Shown here piece after piece: positions 1 through 4,971 of a stretch of DNA of 7,650 bases. The DNA is from Lachnospiraceae bacterium (GTDB lineage: Bacteria > Bacillota > Clostridia > Lachnospirales > Lachnospiraceae): positions 1-7,650 of the forward strand of contig JAFOCX010000219.1 in NCBI GenBank assembly GCA_017380975.1. The letters run 5' to 3'. The position numbers and the translations under genes were made by a program. A model generated the notes under the pieces. The model worked only from the letters and a program-made list of their open reading frames with translations. It was not told where the DNA came from and did not search any database. How positions within the stretch are numbered: the first letter of the stretch is position 1; every line of letters starts with the position of its first letter.

Positions 1-324
1 CATAAATACTGCCATATTAGCCTGTGCGCCGGAATGCGGCTGTACGTTTGCATAATCACAGCCAAACAGCTTCTTCGCACGCTCGATCGCAAGTGTTTCC
101 ACCACGTCTACGCACTCACAGCCTCCATAGTAACGCTTTCCGGAATAACCTTCCGCATACTTGTTGGTAAGCACGGTGCCCATTGTGATCATCACAGCCT
201 CAGAAACAATATTTTCAGACGCGATCAATTCCAGATTTCTTCTCTGTCTTGCAGCCTCGGCTTCGATCGCAGCGCCGACCTCACTGTCATACTGAGAGAT
301 TCTTTTCATAATTTCGTTAACCAT
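1..324 (-). CDS. glyA: Serine hydroxymethyltransferase, N-terminal part (cut by window edge)
   Basis: The first 108 codons of a PLP-dependent serine hydroxymethyltransferase are present; the rest lies outside the window. The enzyme interconverts serine and glycine while charging tetrahydrofolate with a one-carbon unit in the cytoplasm. Seen directly are the family blocks LELIASEN (residues 31-38), the stretch around LTNKYAEGY (52-60) running into GKRYYGG (62-68) and CE.VD (69-73), and [11 protein letters not shown] (93-103), which contributes to the cofactor and substrate site. The start is an ATG whose upstream AAGGAGGA (331-338) lies inside the last codons of recJ. The recJ TAG touches this ATG with no base between, so translation is probably coupled to recJ and the gene is probably in the same transcript. 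No internal promoter was seen. Identification is secure; only the C-terminal completeness cannot be judged. Confidence 0.96.
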   Translation of the reverse strand, partial: MVNEIMKRISQYDSEVGAAIEAEAARQRRNLELIASENIVSEAVMITMGTVLTNKYAEGYSGKRYYGGCECVDVVETLAIERAKKLFGCDYANVQPHSGAQANMAVFM

Positions 325-2091
325 CTAACGTCCTCCTTCATTAAACAGATAATTCTTTATTACTATCTGTAATGTTTTGAAACCATTATACTCGTTTATG
401 TCTGGATAGTAAATAACATTAATATATTTTTTATTTTCAATTTCTTCTAAAAATTGGTCTCCATTGACAAACAATAGTCCATCCATAGCCAAACCATTCT
501 CTGTTACCAGATTCATCTTTACCAGATTCTTTGTCTTACCGAGAACCCTCATATTACGAATATACAGGTTTTTCTGGGCGAATAGAGGCTTTTCATTTCC
601 CTGGCCGTATGGTTCCAGCTGTTTCAGTTCCTCCACGAGTCCTTCAGAAACGTATTCCAAAGGCATCGGAACATCGATCCAGACCTTCGGGATAAAATCC
701 TCCTCCGTCAATTCTGCATCTGCGTTGAGTCTTCTTCGGAATTCCTCAATATCCTTTTCTTCTATTGAGAGACCTGCTGCCATCGGATGACCTCCAAACT
801 TCGGAAGCAGATCCGCCACCTTCACAAGTCCCTGATACATATGGTACTGCTCAATGGAACGTCCGGAGCCTTTGACCATCTCCTCGCCCCGCGTCAGCAC
901 GATCGCAGGTTTATTGAAGCGTTCCCGCACACGGCCGGCAATAATGCCCGCCAGAGACTCATGGCACTCCGGCAGATAAACCACCAGCACCTTGTCATCA
1001 GCATACAACTTCTCCACCTGCTGAATGGCTTCATCCTCTCCCTGTTTGGTCATGTCTTTTCTCAGATCATTCAGAGCTTTCAGTTCTTCCGCCATCCGGT
1101 CAGCCTCTGCCTCATCTTGAGACAGCAGCAGTCGAAGGGCCAGTTTGGCTGTCTGAAGCCGCCCTCCTGCATTTAAACAAGGCCCGATCACGAATCCGAT
1201 ATGATACGCACTCAATGCCGTAATATCCAGTCCACACTTCTCCGCCAGTTTTCTGAGGCCAAGATTCTTCGTAACCGCCATTCTTCGAAGTCCGAATTTG
1301 ACAATGATCCTGTTCTCATCCTTCAGCTTCATGACATCGCCTACCGTTGCGATCGCAGCAAACTCCAGTAATTCCTTCCACTCACGTTCCGGAATTCCCG
1401 CTGCCCGATAAAGTTCACGGATCAGTTTATATGCGACCACCGCTCCGCAAATTTCAGGGAACGGATAGGTATCGTCCGCCTGCTTGGGATTCACGACCGC
1501 ATCCGCCATCGGAACGTTCTGATTTCCATTCTCATCTACCGGAACCTCGTGATGGTCTGTCACAATGACCGTCATTCCAAACTCCTTCGCCAGCGCAATC
1601 TCTTTCCATGCAGAAATTCCATTGTCACAGGTAATGATCGTGTCCACTCCGTCTGCTGCTGCCTGGCGAATGATGGACTCATTGATCCCGTAGCCATCCT
1701 TGATGCGGTCCGGAATTTCATAATCGATCAGCATTTCTGACTGATCTTCCGTGTTCACATTTCCTGCTGCCCGTCTGAGACCTGTCAACAGCAGATAGGT
1801 CGCACACACACCATCAATATCGTAATCACCGATAATTCTGATCTTTTTTCCTGCTTTGAACTTTTCTGTCAGAATCTTCACAGCTTTACCCATATCCTTC
1901 ATGAGGCTTCCGTCATAAAGCTCATCCAGCGTTCCGTACAGATACTTTCGCATCTCTTCTTCTGTTTCCAGACCGCGATTACGCATGATCCTGACAGAAA
2001 CCGGACTTACACCGAGACGTTCTGCCAGGCCATTAAAATCAGCCCGCTTTGTCTGGACCATCCAGATTTCTTTTCTGCGCTTCTGCTGCAT
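325..2091 (-). CDS. recJ: Single-stranded-DNA-specific exonuclease RecJ
   Basis: This 588-residue protein matches RecJ, the 5'-to-3' single-strand DNA exonuclease of recombination and mismatch repair. DHH-family phosphoesterase motifs appear in order: GDYDIDG (88-94), CDNG (155-158), DHH (179-181), and IATVGDVM (247-254). GPCLNAGGRL (303-312) marks the RecJ core. The DHHA1 part follows, with HESLAGIIAGR (377-387), KGSGRS (407-412) and FGGHPMAAG (432-440), then a C-terminal OB-like region. These are the metal-binding and catalytic signatures, and all look intact. Length is about usual for clostridial RecJ. The start at 2091 has AAAGGAAA at 2101-2108, somewhat far upstream. A second ATG at 2061 (residue 11, MVQTKRADF) resembles many family N-termini and is a real alternative. 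It lies 32 bases after barstar with no terminator between, so it is probably cotranscribed with the barnase/barstar pair and with glyA. Confidence 0.96.
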   Translation of the reverse strand: MQQKRRKEIWMVQTKRADFNGLAERLGVSPVSVRIMRNRGLETEEEMRKYLYGTLDELYDGSLMKDMGKAVKILTEKFKAGKKIRIIGDYDIDGVCATYLLLTGLRRAAGNVNTEDQSEMLIDYEIPDRIKDGYGINESIIRQAAADGVDTIITCDNGISAWKEIALAKEFGMTVIVTDHHEVPVDENGNQNVPMADAVVNPKQADDTYPFPEICGAVVAYKLIRELYRAAGIPEREWKELLEFAAIATVGDVMKLKDENRIIVKFGLRRMAVTKNLGLRKLAEKCGLDITALSAYHIGFVIGPCLNAGGRLQTAKLALRLLLSQDEAEADRMAEELKALNDLRKDMTKQGEDEAIQQVEKLYADDKVLVVYLPECHESLAGIIAGRVRERFNKPAIVLTRGEEMVKGSGRSIEQYHMYQGLVKVADLLPKFGGHPMAAGLSIEEKDIEEFRRRLNADAELTEEDFIPKVWIDVPMPLEYVSEGLVEELKQLEPYGQGNEKPLFAQKNLYIRNMRVLGKTKNLVKMNLVTENGLAMDGLLFVNGDQFLEEIENKKYINVIYYPDINEYNGFKTLQIVIKNYLFNEGGR

Positions 2092-2123
2092 GTTCGTCCG
2101 TTTCCTTTCTGATCACATTCTGT

Positions 2124-2426
2124 TTATACATGAAGATGGCTGTTTTCTTCCGCCGCATCCTCGATCACGCGTCTGACATTTTTCAAAAGACGATCCATCT
2201 CATCGCTGCGAACAGAAGAACTGCCGTCAACCACCCATTCGCCGCAGCTTCCTTCCTCATCTTCCATAAATACAATATTCAGATCTTCTGCAATATCCCC
2301 CAATGCATCAAACAACGCATCCAGATTGTTTCCATAGTAGTCCGGAAATCCAAACTGCTCCTTTAAATATGCGTGAACATCACCGCGATCCTTGCATTTT
2401 GTAAAATCCAATTCAATTCTCTTCAT
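2124..2426 (-). CDS. Barstar-family ribonuclease inhibitor (immunity protein)
   Basis: A 100-residue acidic protein of the barstar family, which binds and blocks barnase-type ribonucleases in the cytoplasm. The diagnostic block is FPDYYGNNLDALFD (27-40), matching barstar's PEYYGENLDALWD. The aligned barnase-contact positions are Tyr30, Tyr31, Asn34, Asp36 and Asp40; the last corresponds to barstar Asp39, which sits in the enzyme's active site. Barstar Trp38 is replaced by Phe39. The C-terminus is about ten residues longer than Bacillus amyloliquefaciens barstar and rich in Glu and His. The ATG has GAGGGGAGT at 2435-2443 with about 8 bases of spacing. It begins 22 bases after the barnase-like gene stops, so the two form a cognate toxin/inhibitor pair by family and position. 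I infer that it protects the producer from unexported enzyme; specificity for this partner is not proven by sequence. Confidence 0.9.
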   Translation of the reverse strand: MKRIELDFTKCKDRGDVHAYLKEQFGFPDYYGNNLDALFDALGDIAEDLNIVFMEDEEGSCGEWVVDGSSSVRSDEMDRLLKNVRRVIEDAAEENSHLHV

Positions 2427-2448
2427 GTTCTATGACTCCCCTCACCGG

Positions 2449-3075
2449 TTACGGATATAACTGTTCGAATGACTCATAATGATCTCCTGTGTAGAAGATC
2501 AAACCGTCATTGGAATACACCAGTCGCTCCGCCCCGCGGTTTCCTTTTACATAATTAATATCGCATTCAAAATACTTGCGCCCTTTTTTCTCCGGAAGAA
2601 GTCCCTCATAGTTGCCAAAGGAACTGCCTCCGATACTCATCCCCGGCGCAACCACATGAAGCTGACCTGCCTCTCCGTCCTTTTTCTTCCAGCCAAGATT
2701 CTCTGCTTCTTTCTTGGTAATGAAATTCGACGGAAGTTTTCCGTATGTGTAAAGATACAATGCCACTTCTTCTTTCGAAGTATAATGACCATCCTCATCG
2801 ATCACAGCAGCTTCATCTTCTGTCTCTATCGCCTCTGTCTCTGCTTCCGAGGTCGTTTGCGCTTCCGTTTGCTCTGACGTTTGCTCTGATCCGGAAGATA
2901 TTTGCGTCTCTGTCTCCATCGCTTCGAGAGACTCCACAACTTCGATCACTTCGATCGCCACATCCAGAGCAGTTTCAACATCCTTGCTGCTGCATCCTGC
3001 AAGCCCCGTAAGCACCATCAATGTCGCCATTAATGCCAGAGCCCACTTTGAAAACCATTTCTTCATTCTTTCCAT
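2449..3075 (-). CDS. Barnase-family ribonuclease with lipoprotein signal and acidic tether
   Basis: A 208-residue secreted RNase. Residues 1-28 form a lipoprotein signal peptide: basic MERMKKW, a hydrophobic core, and lipobox LAGC with Cys28 as the predicted lipidated residue. Residues 32-53 could form an amphipathic helix. Residues 54-95 are a low-complexity Glu/Thr/Ser/Ala linker. Residues 99-208 are a complete barnase domain: LPSNFITKKEA (114-124), VAPGMSIGG (142-150), FECDINY (169-175), AERLVYS (182-188) and GDHY (197-200). By alignment to barnase, Lys121 matches Lys27, Glu170 the general base Glu73, Arg180 and Arg184 match Arg83 and Arg87, and His199 the general acid His102. The enzyme is therefore expected to cleave single-stranded RNA. 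The ATG at 3075 has AGGAGGAA at 3082-3089 with ideal spacing. A barstar-like inhibitor is encoded directly downstream. Surface anchoring distinguishes it from freely secreted barnase. Confidence 0.93.
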   Translation of the reverse strand: MERMKKWFSKWALALMATLMVLTGLAGCSSKDVETALDVAIEVIEVVESLEAMETETQISSGSEQTSEQTEAQTTSEAETEAIETEDEAAVIDEDGHYTSKEEVALYLYTYGKLPSNFITKKEAENLGWKKKDGEAGQLHVVAPGMSIGGSSFGNYEGLLPEKKGRKYFECDINYVKGNRGAERLVYSNDGLIFYTGDHYESFEQLYP

Positions 3076-3081
3076 ATGAAC

Positions 3082-3089
3082 TTCCTCCT
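3082..3089 (-). promoter_or_regulatory. Strong ribosome binding site of the barnase-like gene
   Basis: AGGAGGAA lies 6 bases from the ATG at 3075, which fixes this start over the in-frame ATG at 3066. It directly follows the TTTTGTTTT tract of the hairpin at 3099-3126, so termination or folding there would decide whether this site is reached. Confidence 0.8.
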
Positions 3090-3126
3090 AAAACAAAAGC
3101 GCCCGACCGCACACGCAGTCAGGCGC
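3090..3126 (-). terminator. Terminator-like hairpin in the barnase leader (possible attenuator)
   Basis: On the minus strand GCGCCTGAC (3118-3126) pairs with GTCGGGCGC (3099-3107): nine pairs including one G-U, with a ten-base loop, followed at once by TTTTGTTTT (3090-3098). This has the form of a Rho-independent terminator. It lies downstream of the tRNA-Arg terminator and downstream of a plausible promoter (3144-3172), just before the toxin's ribosome binding site. It may be a second stop for tRNA readthrough or an attenuator that limits toxin mRNA. The structure is seen; the function is inferred. Confidence 0.7.
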
Positions 3127-3143
3127 CAGTTCTTTCATATGTC

Positions 3144-3172
3144 ATTTTACCATCTTCTCCTTTTGAACGCAA
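3144..3172 (-). promoter_or_regulatory. Candidate promoter for the barnase-barstar-recJ-glyA transcript
   Basis: Minus-strand TTGCGT (3167-3172) and TAAAAT (3144-3149) are separated by 17 bases, a sigma-A-like arrangement with a weak -35 and good -10. Initiation would be near 3137-3139, so the mRNA would open only about a dozen bases before the hairpin at 3099-3126. It is the only promoter-like pair I found between the tRNA-Arg terminator and the RNase gene. Confidence 0.5.
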
Positions 3173-3201
3173 TTGGAAAAGCGTGAGCATTGTTTTCAGC
3201 A

Positions 3202-3234
3202 AAAACAAAAGGCACCTACCAAAGTAGATGCCTT
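3202..3234 (-). terminator. Rho-independent terminator of tRNA-Arg
   Basis: AAGGCATCTAC (3224-3234) pairs with GTAGGTGCCTT (3209-3219), eleven pairs with one G-U, around a four-base TTTG loop. The 3' arm runs into CTTTTGTTTTT. It begins five bases after the end of the tRNA-Arg gene and is the natural 3' end of that single-gene unit. Confidence 0.88.
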
Positions 3235-3238
3235 AACA

Positions 3239-3312
3239 TGCGCCAGAGAAGATTCGAACTCCCGACACTACGGTCCGTAGCCGTATGCTCTATCCAGCTG
3301 AGCTACTGACGC
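3239..3312 (-). tRNA. tRNA-Arg (anticodon ACG)
   Basis: A 74-base cloverleaf: acceptor GCGTCAG/CTGGCGC with one T-G pair, D-arm with AGCTGGATA loop, anticodon stem TACGG/CCGTA around loop CTACGGA giving anticodon ACG, variable GTGTC, and T-arm loop TTCGAAT. The discriminator is A at 3239, and no CCA is encoded. An ACG anticodon is normally edited to ICG by TadA to read CGU, CGC and CGA. It is a stand-alone gene with its own promoter (3353-3381) and terminator (3202-3234). Confidence 0.96.
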
Positions 3313-3352
3313 ATTCCTTGAGGTCGTCTGTGTGACTCACTCAACAGAGCAT

Positions 3353-3381
3353 ATAATACACCAAGAATCCGAATCTGTCAA
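3353..3381 (-). promoter_or_regulatory. Strong sigma-A-type promoter of tRNA-Arg
   Basis: Minus-strand TTGACA (3376-3381) is a perfect -35, and TATTAT (3353-3358) lies exactly 17 bases downstream. The -10 is about 40 bases before the mature tRNA 5' end, which leaves a 5' leader for RNase P. The A/T tracts at 3387-3410, just upstream of the -35, look like an UP element that binds the RNA polymerase alpha subunit. Confidence 0.88.
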
Positions 3382-3386
3382 CACTT

Positions 3387-3410
3387 ATTTTTAAAATTTT
3401 TTATTTTTTT
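3387..3410 (-). promoter_or_regulatory. A/T-tract UP-element-like region of the tRNA-Arg promoter
   Basis: Almost pure A/T, read on the minus strand as runs of A broken by TTTT, ending about five bases before the TTGACA box. This is the position and composition expected of UP elements at stable RNA promoters. A small hairpin (3411-3425, CGCACA/TGTGCG) lies on its upstream side but is followed by A rather than T on this strand, so it is not a convincing terminator for the preceding amidohydrolase gene. I see no canonical terminator for that gene. Confidence 0.55.
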
Positions 3411-3450
3411 CGCACAACATGTGCGATTCCCCTTTTTCGACCTCAATTCA

Positions 3451-4887
3451 TTACCAGATCGCCGGTTTTACGTCTTCCGGAAGCGGATTTGGATAGGTTT
3501 CACCTTCCAGATTTTCTACCCAGTCCTTTTTCGCTGATTCAAGCAGCTCCGGTTTTGTCAAAAGATCCACGCCGGTACATGCCATGATCTTTGCTGCCGC
3601 GATCATTCCTTTATGTGCGATGGACGATTTGCCCTGAGCTACACACTGCCAGGAATGGAATGCTGTACCTGCTGCACATGTTACAACGCTAACCTGTCCG
3701 GTCGGCACTACCCAGCTGACATCACCAACGTCTGTAGAACCACCGCCTCCGGTATTCGCATTTTTATCGATGACAAAATCAAACAGAGACATGTCCATAA
3801 CTGCCTGTTTTTCATCCTTCGATGCGATCCTGCTGATTGCATTCTTTAAACCCTCTTTATCCAGCTCTGTGATCACTTCTTTAAATTTCGCCGCATACGC
3901 CTTCTCTTCCTCTGTATATCCGATCGGAACAAAATGACGAAGATGCGCGTCCATTACATCCTCCAGTGTTTCATTGCGGATCACGTTGGAATAAGCCGCA
4001 ACCTGGCGGATGTCTACCGTCGTTCCTGTAATTAAAGCTGCACCCTGAGCAATATCACACATTCTCTCATAAAGCTTCTTTACCTGTGTTACTTTTGGTG
4101 CGCGGATCGCGTAGAGAACCTGCGCCTCAGACGGAATTACGTTTGGCGCAATACCGCCGGAATTTGTGATCGCTCCGTGAATCCTTGCCGCGTCGATCAT
4201 ATGCTCACGCATGAAATTCACACCGATGTCCATGATCTCAACCGCATCCAACGCAGAGCGTCCCAGCTCCGGAGCACCTGCTGCATGGGAAGAAATTCCA
4301 TGGAACGTAAAGAATACGCGGAAGTTTGCCAAATATCCGTCATCTGCAGATGTTTTGTTGCTGGTTCCCGGATGCCAGGTAATTGCAGCATCACAGTCAT
4401 TAAAATAGCCGTCACGAACCAGATACGCCTTGCCGCCTGCATTTTCCTCTGCCGGGCATCCATAATAACGGATTGTACCAGGAAGCTGATTCTCCTCCAT
4501 ATACGCCTTCAGAGCGTCCACAGCAGCAACTGCGGATGTTCCGAGAAGATGATGATGACAGCCGTGTCCGTTTGTCTTTCCTTCGATCAAAATGCGCTCT
4601 GTCTGATCCGCTTCCTGCTGAAGAGAAGATAATGCATCAAACTCACCCAAAAATGCCAGAATCGGTTTTCCGCTTCCGTACTCGGCAATAAACGCCGTCT
4701 CTTCCCCCGCCAGATCTGCCTTGATCGCAAATCCGCGAGACGCTAAATATTCCTGCTGAATCTTGGATGATTCAAATTCCTGAAATCTCGGCTCCGCAAA
4801 TCCCCAGATCGCGTCGCTCATCTCTGCGTAAACCTGTTTCTTTTCATCTACCAATTCGCTAATAATGTTTCTGTAATCCATTGCCAT
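3451..4887 (-). CDS. M20-family amidohydrolase, AbgB-like (paralog 2, altered metal motif)
   Basis: A 478-residue cytosolic metal-dependent amidohydrolase of the M20/AbgB type (E. coli AbgB, about 480 residues, helps hydrolyse p-aminobenzoyl-glutamate). Seen: GEFDAL (81-86), NGHGCHHH (106-113), the glutamate pair in CPAEENAGGK (144-153; Glu147/Glu148 as general base and ligand), TWHP with His172, a dimerisation domain starting near FTFHGISSHAAGAPELGRSA, and a C-terminal block with HSWQ and AHKGM. By comparison with plant M20D hydrolases, Cys110, His112, Glu148, His172 and a C-terminal His are the likely metal ligands. Position 111, Gly in the paralog and in the usual CGH motif, is His here. 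The start has AAAGGGG about 7 bases upstream and aligns with the paralog's chosen start. The paralog lies 84 bases upstream beyond a terminator. The substrate is unknown; no transporter or partner subunit is visible. Confidence 0.88.
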   Translation of the reverse strand: MAMDYRNIISELVDEKKQVYAEMSDAIWGFAEPRFQEFESSKIQQEYLASRGFAIKADLAGEETAFIAEYGSGKPILAFLGEFDALSSLQQEADQTERILIEGKTNGHGCHHHLLGTSAVAAVDALKAYMEENQLPGTIRYYGCPAEENAGGKAYLVRDGYFNDCDAAITWHPGTSNKTSADDGYLANFRVFFTFHGISSHAAGAPELGRSALDAVEIMDIGVNFMREHMIDAARIHGAITNSGGIAPNVIPSEAQVLYAIRAPKVTQVKKLYERMCDIAQGAALITGTTVDIRQVAAYSNVIRNETLEDVMDAHLRHFVPIGYTEEEKAYAAKFKEVITELDKEGLKNAISRIASKDEKQAVMDMSLFDFVIDKNANTGGGGSTDVGDVSWVVPTGQVSVVTCAAGTAFHSWQCVAQGKSSIAHKGMIAAAKIMACTGVDLLTKPELLESAKKDWVENLEGETYPNPLPEDVKPAIW

Positions 4888-4936
4888 ACTGCAGCCCCTT
4901 TCTTGTCATTGAATAAATTCCTTCCATATATAACAG

Positions 4937-4966
4937 AAAAACGGGCGCAGTAAACACGCCCGTTTT
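4937..4966 (-). terminator. Rho-independent terminator between the two amidohydrolase genes
   Basis: A perfect ten-pair stem, AAAACGGGCG (4957-4966) with CGCCCGTTTT (4938-4947), encloses a nine-base loop, and the 3' arm ends in TTTTT. It starts six bases after the upstream paralog's TAA. The stem is symmetric with A and T tails, so it could also act in the other direction. The downstream paralog must rely on readthrough or its own promoter. Confidence 0.9.
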
Positions 4967-4971
4967 GATCC

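Noticed and set aside
2479..2877. Plus-strand open frame of 132 codons opposite the barnase-like gene
   Set aside because: It is a shadow of the low-complexity Glu/Thr/Ser linker and the RNase domain; the composition (Leu, Arg, Phe runs) is that of antisense coding DNA.
3411..3425. CGCACA/TGTGCG hairpin as terminator of amidohydrolase paralog 2
   Set aside because: The stem is only six pairs and is followed on the minus strand by an A-run, not a T-run. The A/T tract is better explained as part of the tRNA-Arg promoter.
4177..4632. Plus-strand open frame of 151 codons opposite the AbgB-like gene, with a similar one at 5584-6021
   Set aside because: Both lie antisense to highly conserved enzyme codons and resemble each other only because the two enzymes are paralogs. 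No ribosome binding site or independent constraint was seen.
4887..4926. A tiny minus-strand frame starting ATGGAAGGAATTTATTC just before amidohydrolase paralog 2, as a leader peptide
   Set aside because: It has no ribosome binding site of its own and would use the RNA that carries the paralog 2 ribosome site; nothing in its residues suggests regulation.
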